Positions 26,201 to 32,550 of a stretch of DNA of 32,622 nucleotides are shown in pieces (positions within the stretch are counted from its first letter, which is position 1; every line of letters starts with the position of its first letter). The DNA comes from Rhodospirillales bacterium. Lineage in GTDB: Bacteria > Pseudomonadota > Alphaproteobacteria > Rhodospirillales > JASLLZ01. The position numbers and the translations under genes are program-made. Below the pieces are notes generated by a model. It was not told the origin of the DNA and made no database searches. It saw nothing but the letters and a program-made list of their open reading frames with translations. The stretch spans positions 1-32,622 of the forward strand of contig JASLLZ010000026.1 of NCBI GenBank assembly GCA_030746775.1, given 5' to 3'.

Positions 26201-27127
26201 AGCCCGCGCGGCGGCAGCAACTGCACGCTGAGCTATACTCAAGCCCATGCCACCTATCCCCTCAAATGCATGCTCACGCCCGAGGTGCCCGGCAATGCCG
26301 GCTGCTACCGGCCGCTGACGGTACGGGCGCCCGAGGGAAGCATCCTCAATTGCGATAAACCGATGGCGGTGAACACGCGAATTCGCACCGGATGGTACAT
26401 CGCGCCCAACCTGTTCATGGCCTTGGCCGAGGCCATGCCCGACCGGGTGCAGTCTTTTACGGGTTTGCCCAGTTCGGAGCTTTTCTATGGCACGGACGCC
26501 GAGGGCCGGACCTATAACGACCACCTGTTCCAGGGCGGCGGCCAAGGGGCGTCTTTGCACGGTGACGGCAAGTCGGGCCTCTTGTGGCCAACCAGTGCCG
26601 GCAATACCTCGGTCGAGCTGTTCGAGACCAGGGCGCCGATCCTGGTGCTGGAGAAGGCCTATCTGTCCGACAGCGGCGGCCCGGGCCGCCAGCGCGGCGG
26701 CCTCGGCCAAGCCATCCGTGCCCGACGGCTGTTCGACGATGATCGCCCGACCCAGGTCGGGCTCTACCCGAACGGCGTCGCCGTCGCCACGAACGGCCTT
26801 TTCGGCGGCAAGCCCGGGGCGGCGGCGCGCGCCGCGGTGCGTACCGATCATGCGGCGCAGGTTTCGGACCTGGGCATCGGCGCCCTTGCCACCCTGAAAT
26901 CGCCCAACGATGTCGCCGAGCTTGATATGGCCGGCGGATCGGGATACGGCGACCCCCTGGTCAGGCCGTTGGAGGCCGTGCAAAGCGACCTTGACGACGG
27001 TTACGTGACGTCCGAGGGAGCGCGGCGCGACTACGGCTGCGTGGTCGGCAAAGATGGCCGTATCGACGCCGCCGCCAGCGAAATGCTGCGCGCCAAGAAG
27101 GTCGGCGAACTCGAACCGGCGGATTGA
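23240..27127 (+). CDS. Fused hydantoinase A/B protein (5-oxoprolinase-type)
   Basis: This 1295-residue single-chain ATP-dependent hydrolase has the HyuA part first and HyuB second, the order seen in 5-oxoprolinase. HyuA (about 1-700) has GFDIGGTFTDFVLLD, HGTTLVANALIERRGARVG, FDMGGTTAKACLIQDGRA and the intact GPACYGHGGTEPTVTDANL. HyuB (about 715-1270) starts near DPVGLEIMWSRLINVAEE. It contains MPVFNLTLPMAVNAML, ITNDPWLCAGHLFDI, GGSNCTLSYTQAHATYPLKC and a glycine-rich end (MAGGSGYGDPL). Likely reaction: ATP-driven opening of 5-oxoproline or a similar cyclic amide in the cytoplasm. The best start is ATG 23240, with AGGGA upstream. It is followed 51 bases later by a creatininase-family gene, another cyclic-amide enzyme family. 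The long opposite-strand open frame from 25019 to 27214 is a shadow caused by codon bias. Confidence 0.95.
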   Translation: MTDQPERFRLGFDIGGTFTDFVLLDGKSGEVRLHKCLTTPDDPSAGALLGLEELLAAADLTLGEIGHLIHGTTLVANALIERRGARVGLLTTEGFRDVLEMGTEQRYDIHDLFLEFPKPLVPRHLRRQVVERLNRDGDVVIPLDLEQAGREIQNLIDGGVEAIAVSFLHSYKNPAHEDALGALIAARFPDIPVSLSSAVQPELREFDRTSTTVANAYVQPLMGRYVGRLMEAIEAQGFGGQFHLMQSSGGLAAPAVAVSFPVRFLESGPAGGGMATAFFGGQVDQQDVISFDMGGTTAKACLIQDGRADVAPMMEAARVHRFKKGSGLPIKAPVIDMIEIGAGGGSIARVDNLGLLKVGPGSAGADPGPACYGHGGTEPTVTDANLALGYLDPDFFLGGRMALDGARATAAIGAIGEPLGLTAVEAAWGIYEIVCENMASAARVHTVEKGHDPRRYAMVAVGGAGPAHAARVARKLGVGELIVPPASGAASALGFLVAPISFEHTRSLPCLIEEMDFGAVNDLLGEMEAEGRQMLSEAGVDPKDITVARSADMRLFGQMHEIKVPLPSAPLDEINVADLTGAFAEVYTRLYTHLYEGSRIQALHWRVLCSGPTPKVDMTRQAGTDASGRDRKSSRLAYFPEAGDFVDVPVYDRYALQPGQDIAGPAIVEERESTTIVPPGDRLSVDEHLNLRLTIGQTSALETVVPEGMAMEEAVARIENDPVGLEIMWSRLINVAEECWYTVIRTAFSLIIGEAQDFACEVLDARGKQIAHSPRAMPVFNLTLPMAVNAMLRRYPAEELKPGDVMITNDPWLCAGHLFDIAIAAPVFRHDRVVAIIGIVGHVADIGGTKDSLNAQEIYEEGIQIPPMKLYREGRVSEDVIDLIRENVRDSDQVIGDIHALVSASRTGAERLLRFMEEYGMHDLEALATVVQGRAEVAMRDAIRRLPDGVYDSEIWNDGLGTPQRYPVDIMVKGDELEVDFAGAPPQSPRGGSNCTLSYTQAHATYPLKCMLTPEVPGNAGCYRPLTVRAPEGSILNCDKPMAVNTRIRTGWYIAPNLFMALAEAMPDRVQSFTGLPSSELFYGTDAEGRTYNDHLFQGGGQGASLHGDGKSGLLWPTSAGNTSVELFETRAPILVLEKAYLSDSGGPGRQRGGLGQAIRARRLFDDDRPTQVGLYPNGVAVATNGLFGGKPGAAARAAVRTDHAAQVSDLGIGALATLKSPNDVAELDMAGGSGYGDPLVRPLEAVQSDLDDGYVTSEGARRDYGCVVGKDGRIDAAASEMLRAKKVGELEPAD

Positions 27128-27178
27128 ACCGGCACCCACGGCTGGGGCCGGCCCAATAACGATGGGAAGGATAACATC

Positions 27179-27949
27179 ATGACCGATGTCGAATGGGCCA
27201 ACCTCAAGGCCCATGAACTAAGGGCGTTGGCCGAAAAGGACGCCATCGTCATCGTGCCGGTCGGTTCCACCGAACAGCACGGACCCCATATGCCGGTGCA
27301 GACCGACGCCCGGCTGGCCGGCGAGGTTGCCCGGCGCACGGCGCGCCAGATCGCCGATCGCGCGCCGGTGGTCGTGACACCGGCGGTGTGGACCGGCCTG
27401 GCCGAGCACCACATGACGCTCGGCGGCACCGTCACCCTTGATTTCGATGCCTTTTCGCGGCTCTTGCGCGGTATCGTCGGTTCGCTGGCGCGGCATGGAT
27501 TTCGCCGCATCTTGCTGCTCAACGGCCACGGCGGCAACATCGCCGCCCTTGAACTGATCGTCGGCGAGTTGACCCGCGAACTTGCCATCCCCCTGACCTC
27601 GGTCAACTACTGGATGGTGGCGCCGGACGTCGTCGAGGGATTGCTGGAGCGCCAGACGGCGCTTCATCACGCTTGCGAGGGTGAGACGTCGCTGATGCTG
27701 GCGGTGGCGCCCGAACTGGTGGATACGCAGCGCCTGGGCGAGGCCCACGGCCGCAAGGACGGCGACCCCAAGGCGGCCCTTGGTCCCGGCATCGGGCGCT
27801 GGCTTTCGTTTGCCGAGCGCACCGACAGCGGCGTCATCGGCGATGCCGCCCTGGCAACGGCCGAAAAAGGCCGCATAATGCTCGAGGCCATGGTCGAACG
27901 GCTGGCCGACAAACTGACCCGGCCCGACTTCTGGCCCGGCCCGCCCTGA
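27179..27949 (+). CDS. Creatininase family amidohydrolase
   Basis: This is a 256-residue protein of the creatininase fold, a cytoplasmic binuclear metal hydrolase that opens or deformylates cyclic and formyl amides. The N-terminal metal motif is STEQHGPHMPVQTD: Glu32, His34 and Asp43 have the same spacing as creatininase Glu34, His36 and Asp45. NGHGGN (115-120) follows, and EGETS (167-171) provides the later glutamates. True creatininase has NGHYEN at the second motif. NGHGGN is typical of the wider family, including FAPy deformylase ArfB and MftE, so creatinine is not the assured substrate. GGAAGGA lies seven bases before the ATG. It follows the fused oxoprolinase by 51 bases and probably shares its transcript. 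Confidence 0.92.
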   Translation: MTDVEWANLKAHELRALAEKDAIVIVPVGSTEQHGPHMPVQTDARLAGEVARRTARQIADRAPVVVTPAVWTGLAEHHMTLGGTVTLDFDAFSRLLRGIVGSLARHGFRRILLLNGHGGNIAALELIVGELTRELAIPLTSVNYWMVAPDVVEGLLERQTALHHACEGETSLMLAVAPELVDTQRLGEAHGRKDGDPKAALGPGIGRWLSFAERTDSGVIGDAALATAEKGRIMLEAMVERLADKLTRPDFWPGPP

Positions 27950-28049
27950 GCCGACGGTTCCCCGATGGCGACGTTCAGGGGGAACGTCCGGGCGGCGCTG
28001 GCCATCTTGGAAAAACGGGTTAACATGGATTGGCGATCGACACGCGTGG

Positions 28050-28084
28050 CGATGCGGGGGCGAATCCCAGGATTCGATGCGGGG
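28050..28084. promoter_or_regulatory. Direct repeat flanking a palindrome upstream of the REC-EAL gene
   Basis: CGATGCGGGG occurs at 28050-28059 and again at 28075-28084, 25 bases apart. Between them is a perfect palindrome, CGAATCC-CA-GGATTCG (28061-28076). The block ends 42 bases before the REC-EAL start codon and resembles an operator or the stem of a leader hairpin. There is no T-run after the palindrome, so it is not an obvious terminator. Confidence 0.4.
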
Positions 28085-28126
28085 CGCCAAGTGGGCCAGG
28101 CGCCGGACCGATAAGGGAACGCGATT

Positions 28127-29311
28127 ATGAGTTCGAACCGCCTTCTGGTCATCGATGACGAACCCGCCGTTGCCGAGGTCATTGGCAATTGCGCCGAGAA
28201 ACTTGATTTCGGGGTGACGATCGTGACCGAAGCGGAATCGTTTTGGGCATCCTATTCCGCGTCGCCTCCCTCGGTCATCCTTCTTGACCTACAGATGCCG
28301 CGAACGGACGGCGTAGAGTTGTTGCGCGCCTTGGCCGAAAAGGAGTGCAGCGCCCATGTTGGGATCATCAGCGGCGCCGATTCGAGGGTTCTTGCCACGG
28401 CGCGACGGATAGGCGAAGACAATGGACTAAACATGCTGGGCACCTTGCAAAAACCGGTCAGAATGCAAGACCTGCGCGCCATGTTGAGAAAGGCCATCAA
28501 CGAAAAGCAAACCGTCTCGGCGGGCGATCTGAGCCAGGCGATCAAGGATGACCAATTGATCGTTCATTACCAGCCCAAGGTCGATCTTGGGTCGGAACGG
28601 CAATGGGATATCAAGGCTTGCGAGGCATTGGTGCGCTGGGAACACCCGCGCTACGGATTGTTAATGCCCGATAGGTTCATTGCCCTGGCCGAAAATTCCG
28701 ACTTGATCCTACCCTTGACCAACTGCGTGCTGGGCATGGTGTTGAGGCAGCTTCGCGAATGGGACAAAGACGGCTTGGCGCTGTCGGTGGCGGTCAATAT
28801 CGCGCCTCAGCTTCTTGGCGATCTGGCGCTTCCCGACAAGATTTCCGGTTTGGTGTCGGGATTTGACGTAAGTCCTTCCCGGTTGATCCTGGAGATCACC
28901 GAGACCGGGGCGATGACCGATACGTCGCTGACCATGGACATCCTGACCCGGTTTCGCCTCAAGGGCTTCGGGCTCTCCATCGACGATTTCGGCACCGGCT
29001 ATTCGTCGTTGATCCAGCTCCATCGCATGCCCTTCAACGAGATGAAGATCGACCGATCCTTCGTCATGGAGCTTATTGATAACGAGGAGTCGAAAAAGAT
29101 CGTCAGTTCGATCGCGGGCCTTGGCCATAGCCTGGGCCTGAGCCTCTGCGCCGAAGGCATCGAGGATGAGGAAGCGCTGATGTTCTTGCGATCCCTGGAA
29201 TGCGAGACGGGACAGGGCTATTTGATCTCGAGGCCAGTACCGCCGGCGGAGATGGCGGAGTTGGTATTTGCCTCCGCCAGCAAGAGTGGGTGGAATCGCC
29301 CCCCGGCTTGA
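28127..29311 (+). CDS. Response regulator with REC and EAL (c-di-GMP phosphodiesterase) domains
   Basis: This is a 394-residue two-domain signalling protein. The REC domain (about 4-125) has the acidic pair Asp10/Asp11, phospho-acceptor Asp54 (LLDLQMP), a Ser in IISGAD and Lys in LQKPV. The EAL domain (about 140-380) has EAL itself (CEALVRW), the Asn of VAVNIAP, EITE, DDFGTGYSS, KIDRSF, AEGIEDEE and QGYLISRP. All metal and catalytic positions I can check are present, so it is expected to hydrolyse c-di-GMP to pGpG under the control of phosphorylation. No histidine kinase or GGDEF partner is nearby. It is 177 bases from the creatininase-family gene, with hairpin-forming sequence between, and is probably a separate transcript. 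Confidence 0.94.
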   Translation: MSSNRLLVIDDEPAVAEVIGNCAEKLDFGVTIVTEAESFWASYSASPPSVILLDLQMPRTDGVELLRALAEKECSAHVGIISGADSRVLATARRIGEDNGLNMLGTLQKPVRMQDLRAMLRKAINEKQTVSAGDLSQAIKDDQLIVHYQPKVDLGSERQWDIKACEALVRWEHPRYGLLMPDRFIALAENSDLILPLTNCVLGMVLRQLREWDKDGLALSVAVNIAPQLLGDLALPDKISGLVSGFDVSPSRLILEITETGAMTDTSLTMDILTRFRLKGFGLSIDDFGTGYSSLIQLHRMPFNEMKIDRSFVMELIDNEESKKIVSSIAGLGHSLGLSLCAEGIEDEEALMFLRSLECETGQGYLISRPVPPAEMAELVFASASKSGWNRPPA

Positions 29312-29342
29312 TGGGGTTGCAAGGGGGCGCAAACCGCGAAAG

Positions 29343-29371
29343 TTGACGGGCAAGGCCACGCTAAATTATTG
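29343..29371 (+). promoter_or_regulatory. Possible promoter of the truncated tRNA-Ser
   Basis: TTGACG (29343-29348) is followed 17 bases later by TTATTG (29366-29371) in an AT-rich patch, 12 bases before the tRNA start. The -35 is good and the -10 is weak. Position fits a tRNA promoter that outlived its gene. Confidence 0.35.
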
Positions 29372-29383
29372 ATTTTCTAATAT

Positions 29384-29427
29384 GGATGGGTGCCCGAGTG
29401 GTTTAAGGGACCGGTCTTGAAAACCGG
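29384..29427 (+). pseudogene. Truncated tRNA-Ser (anticodon UGA), 5' half only
   Basis: The sequence reads as the 5' half of a serine tRNA. It has the acceptor 5' strand GGATGGG, then TG, then the D-arm CCCGAGTGGTTTAAGGG. The anticodon arm is perfect: stem CCGGT/ACCGG with loop CTTGAAA (anticodon TGA at 29418-29420). Immediately after the anticodon stem the expected long variable arm, T-arm (GGTTCGAATCC type) and closing CCCATCC are absent; unrelated sequence follows. The gene cannot give a functional tRNA. The match up to the break is clean, which points to a deletion or rearrangement rather than slow decay. Confidence 0.8.
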
Positions 29428-29751
29428 AAAGAGATATGTTGTTGGAAAACCTCCAGTTGCGGTGTTTTGAGACCAAACCTGGAACCTGTTCGGTGGGCAA
29501 GCGTCGAAGCGGCGGTTCGCCACCAGCATTTTATTGCTGTCGACCCCCATCGACCGACTACGCAATAGGGTTTTACGTCCGCCATAAGGTTGAAAGGGGA
29601 CGTAACGAGCGGCTGCGATCAATGTCCGTCAATAGCCGAACCCGGACATCGCGCCCCTTCGGACAACCCATCCCTTATCATTGAATTCCGTCGGCGGATC
29701 GCGCATCGTCCTCAACCACTTATTCCTTCACGTTAAAACAAGAGACCGACC
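29428..29751. other. Non-coding region after the broken tRNA
   Basis: No gene is supported in these 324 bases. Short open frames on both strands read through the tRNA and have no domain. One structured element is visible: ATGTCCG (29622-29628) and CGGACAT (29643-29649) form an inverted repeat with a 14-base loop. The last 50 bases must carry the start signals of the next gene; CAAGAGA just before its ATG is only a weak ribosome-binding site. Confidence 0.5.
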
Positions 29752-30477
29752 ATGACCGAAGACGCCCTATCCGAACTCACCGTTCCCGGCACGCTGCGCG
29801 TCGGCATCAACCTCGGCAACATCCTCCTGGTGACGGGAACCGGCCCCACCGGCGATCCGCAAGGTGTAGCGCCGGACATGGCGGCGGCGATCGCTGGGCG
29901 CCTTGGCGTTGCTGTTTCATACGCGACCTTCGCCACGCCGGGCGAGGTTGCCGATGCGGTGGAAAGGGACAAATGGGATATCGGATTGATCGCGGTGGAA
30001 CCGAAGCGCGCCGAGAAGATCGCCTTCTGCGATGCCTATGTTGAGATCGAGGCCACGTATCTGGTACCCGAGAGCTCGCCTTTGCAGTCCATCGAGGACG
30101 TGGACCGGCCAGGCGTCAGGATCTCGGTGTCGGACCGCTCCGCTTACGATCTGTACCTGACCCGCACGTTGAAGCATGCACAACTGTGCCGCGCGCAGGG
30201 CCTTCGCGGTGCCTTCGAACTGTTCGTGACGGAAAAATTGGATGCGCTGGCGGGCCTGGTCCCGGCGTTGAAGGAAAATTCCGAAAACCTTCCCGGTTCA
30301 CGCGTGATGGACGGGCGCTTTACCTCGGTACGCCAGGCCATCGGCACAAAGCCGGAGAACGCCGCCCTGAAAGCCCTCGTCGAGCAGTTCATTGTCGAAG
30401 CCAAGGAGAGTGGGTTGGTCGCCGAGTTGATCGAAAAGCATGGCGTCAAAGGTAAACTACAAGTTGCCTCCGGCTAA
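29752..30477 (+). CDS. Family-3 solute-binding-like protein lacking a signal peptide
   Basis: This 241-residue protein is shaped like an amino-acid-binding ABC protein: GTLRVGINLGNILLVTG, then PDMAAAIAGRLGVAVSYA, then WDIGLIAVEPKRAEKIAFCDAYVEIEATYLVPE, then the hinge region VRISVSDRSAYDLYLTRTL. It begins directly with the binding domain. An in-frame TAA lies 18 bases upstream of the ATG, so no signal peptide can be recovered by choosing an earlier start. It should stay in the cytoplasm, where it could sense a ligand or act as a cyclohexadienyl-dehydratase-like enzyme, since that fold is shared. No permease is adjacent. The order of genes to the right suggests a small plus-strand group with the 103-residue protein and the PLP enzyme. 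Confidence 0.82.
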   Translation: MTEDALSELTVPGTLRVGINLGNILLVTGTGPTGDPQGVAPDMAAAIAGRLGVAVSYATFATPGEVADAVERDKWDIGLIAVEPKRAEKIAFCDAYVEIEATYLVPESSPLQSIEDVDRPGVRISVSDRSAYDLYLTRTLKHAQLCRAQGLRGAFELFVTEKLDALAGLVPALKENSENLPGSRVMDGRFTSVRQAIGTKPENAALKALVEQFIVEAKESGLVAELIEKHGVKGKLQVASG

Positions 30478-30576
30478 TCGTTGGTAACACCCTCGGGCTG
30501 GCCCGCTTAGAGTTCAGGCTGTGTAAGAGCCCGCAAAGTCAGCGAGTTGACGCAACAATCGAAGGGAGGCCCGGTG

Positions 30577-30888
30577 ATGGCTGATTTCATCTACGTTGTC
30601 CAATTGGACATCCCCCCCGACTTGGAGGACGATTTCAACCGCATTTACGATACCCAGCATGTTCCGGAAATCTTGCGGGTTCCGGGTGTTCACAGCTGCA
30701 CCCGGTATGTCCTGGACAGTGCGTTGGAGAATGGTGGTCCCCGGTACGTTGCCGTCTACGAGGTCGATTCGCCGGAGGTGGTCAACAGCCCCGAATGGCG
30801 GGCTGCTTCCGACACGGGTGACTGGAAGCCCCAAATCCGCCCACACACGTCAAACCGTATCCGCTCCGTCTATCGGAAGCTGACCTGA
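30577..30888 (+). CDS. Small dimeric alpha/beta-barrel-like protein, unknown function
   Basis: This 103-residue protein begins MADFIYVVQLDIPPDLEDDFNRIYDTQHVPEILRVPGV. The pattern of a beta strand, then a helix with Asp/His (IYDTQHVPEIL), then a second strand (SCTRYVL) resembles EthD-like or ABM-type ferredoxin-fold proteins. Those dimerise and often bind or degrade small molecules. I do not recognise a specific family. The ATG at 30577 is preferred because GGGAGG lies eight bases upstream; the frame also opens at a TTG ten codons earlier. It stands 99 bases after the binding-like protein and 139 bases before the PLP enzyme, in the same direction. Confidence 0.78.
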   Translation: MADFIYVVQLDIPPDLEDDFNRIYDTQHVPEILRVPGVHSCTRYVLDSALENGGPRYVAVYEVDSPEVVNSPEWRAASDTGDWKPQIRPHTSNRIRSVYRKLT

Positions 30889-31027
30889 CGCACCGGCACG
30901 GGGCGGGAACTGGGGCGCCAATACCCTTCGTGTTACCATCATGAGCAGTTGGGTGGGGTCATCTGAGGAATGTCGGTTCAGAGCGCCTGTGACACTCCGC
31001 CAAACAATCGATTTCTAATGAGGAGAA

Positions 31028-32158
31028 ATGACTGTGGTTTCCCGTTCACCCGCTGAAATCGGCATGTCCCTAAAAGATGTGGACACGCCGGCCCTACTCA
31101 TCGAGCTTGACGCCTTCGAGCGCAACCTAAGGCGATTGGCGGACGCCATCGCCCCTACCGGTGTCCGTTTCAGGCCCCATGCCAAGACCCACCGGTCACC
31201 CGTGATCGCGCTCCGCCAGATGGCATTGGGCGCGGTCGGCGTATGCTGCCAAACGGTGGGCGAGGCGGAAACCATGGTTCTTGGGGGAGTTCCGGACGTC
31301 CTGGTCAGTAATCAGGTGGTGGGTTCGGGTAAGTTGGCCCGGCTGGCGGCGCTCGCCCGCCAAGCGCGCGTCAGAGTCTGCGCCGACGATGCCGACAACA
31401 TCGTGGCCATCGATAAGGCCGCGGCGTCCTATGACGTGCGGCTGGACGTGCTGGTCGAGATTGATGTCGGCAACCAGCGCTGCGGTGTCGCGCCGGGGCG
31501 GCCGGCCCTCGAACTGGCACAACAGATTGATGCCGCCCCTGCCCTCCGCTTCGCCGGCTTGCAGGCCTACCATGGCAAGTCCCAACACATTCGGGATTTC
31601 GCCGAGCGGCGGCAGGCAACCAAAGAAGCCGTGGACCTGACGGCGGCCACGGTGGCGCTCCTGAAGGAACACGGCTTGGATTGCGAGACCGTCGGGGGCG
31701 CGGGCACGGGCACCTTCCTCTCCGAAGCCGAAAGCGGCCACTACAATGAGCTCCAGGCCGGCTCTTATATCTTCATGGACGCCGATTACGGTCGCAACCA
31801 GAAGGAGGACGGAACCCCTTTCGACGACTTCGAAAACAGTCTCTTCGTCTATACCACCGTAATCAGCCAGGCTAAGAAGGGCATCGCCATCGTCGACGCC
31901 GGGCTGAAGGCGATGAGTTTCGATTCCGGCGAACCGGTCGTCGCGGATGCACCCGAAGTGCCTTATTTTGGCCCCTCGGATGAGCACGGCCGTCTCAACA
32001 TGGAAGCCAGTAACAAGACCTTCGCGGTGGGCGACAAGGTGCGCCTCATTCCCGGCCATTGCGACCCGACGGTCAATCTTCACGATTGGTACATCGGAAT
32101 CCGCAACGGACGGGTGGAGTGCATATGGCCCGTGGCAGGGCGGGGTGCTTCGGCCTAG
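31028..32158 (+). CDS. DSD1/D-threonine aldolase family PLP enzyme
   Basis: This 376-residue protein is a fold-type III (alanine-racemase-like) PLP enzyme. Lys53 in FRPHAKTHRSP is the PLP lysine, and the barrel runs to about residue 260. The C-terminal beta domain holds the metal site PGHCDPTVNLHD. The metal pair is His344-x-Asp346, the arrangement of D-threonine aldolase and beta-hydroxyaspartate aldolase, whereas D-serine dehydratase has His-x-Cys. The likely reaction is therefore metal-assisted retro-aldol cleavage of a D-beta-hydroxy amino acid to glycine plus an aldehyde or glyoxylate. Length is normal. AGGAGA sits just upstream of the ATG. It converges on the broken D-glutamate cyclase gene 54 bases further right. 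Confidence 0.92.
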   Translation: MTVVSRSPAEIGMSLKDVDTPALLIELDAFERNLRRLADAIAPTGVRFRPHAKTHRSPVIALRQMALGAVGVCCQTVGEAETMVLGGVPDVLVSNQVVGSGKLARLAALARQARVRVCADDADNIVAIDKAAASYDVRLDVLVEIDVGNQRCGVAPGRPALELAQQIDAAPALRFAGLQAYHGKSQHIRDFAERRQATKEAVDLTAATVALLKEHGLDCETVGGAGTGTFLSEAESGHYNELQAGSYIFMDADYGRNQKEDGTPFDDFENSLFVYTTVISQAKKGIAIVDAGLKAMSFDSGEPVVADAPEVPYFGPSDEHGRLNMEASNKTFAVGDKVRLIPGHCDPTVNLHDWYIGIRNGRVECIWPVAGRGASA

Positions 32159-32212
32159 GCCGGAGGACGGAAAACACCTGTCCAGCGCCTGACATTTTAG
32201 GTCAGTTCGCCT

Positions 32213-32550
32213 TCAACCGCCTAGGCGCCCCACCGCCTGGCGCACGGCTTCGCCCATCAGCGCGACGAAGGCCTGTTGAATGGGCGAGGCCACGCCGTCG
32301 GCGCTGGGCTCCACCCATCCGGTAGCGCCGTCGATAAACGAGGCGTCGGCGGATCGGCGCAGTATCCGTTCCTCCACGGCGGGATCGTGGAATACCGAGG
32401 GATCCTTTGCCAGGGCGGCCAGGCAGGCGGCGATGCCATACCCGCCCCAGTTGGAAATGGCCGCTGCCACCATCACGTCGGTCGCCGTATGGGCGGCGAT
32501 GCCGCCCTTGCCCTCGACCCTGGCTTGGGCGCCGTAGGGAATATGTTTTT
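32213..32550 (-). pseudogene. D-glutamate cyclase (DUF4392), C-terminal remnant truncated by an IS
   Basis: About 112 codons of the C-terminus remain. VMVAAAISNWGGYGIAACLA and the later FIDGATGWVEPSADGV match the end of D-glutamate cyclases, where mammalian DGLUCY has VSNWGGYALACALY. This enzyme cyclises D-glutamate to 5-oxo-D-proline. The full family domain is near 290 residues and the catalytic region with GDGGNE lies in the missing N-terminal part, so the remnant is not expected to be active. The frame upstream of base 32550 is IS sequence: its first residues (MITPQMGYLGQPQ) are translated from the terminal repeat. The product would be a link to the 5-oxoprolinase-type genes in this window. 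Confidence 0.75.

Noticed and set aside
25019-27214. 731-codon open frame on the minus strand
   Set aside because: It is antisense to the HyuB part of the fused oxoprolinase and lacks any recognisable motif; long antisense frames are common in high-GC codon usage.
27970-27988. Terminator after the creatininase-family gene
   Set aside because: GACGTTC and GAACGTC form a 7-bp hairpin, but no T-run follows, so intrinsic termination is not supported.
28060-28077. GCGAATCCC as the missing T-arm of the tRNA-Ser
   Set aside because: It lies more than 1.3 kb upstream of the fragment, lacks the acceptor strand, and is explained by a perfect palindrome.
29377-29622. 81-codon minus-strand open frame across the tRNA fragment
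   Set aside because: Its C-terminus is the reverse translation of the tRNA-Ser itself, a common false gene.
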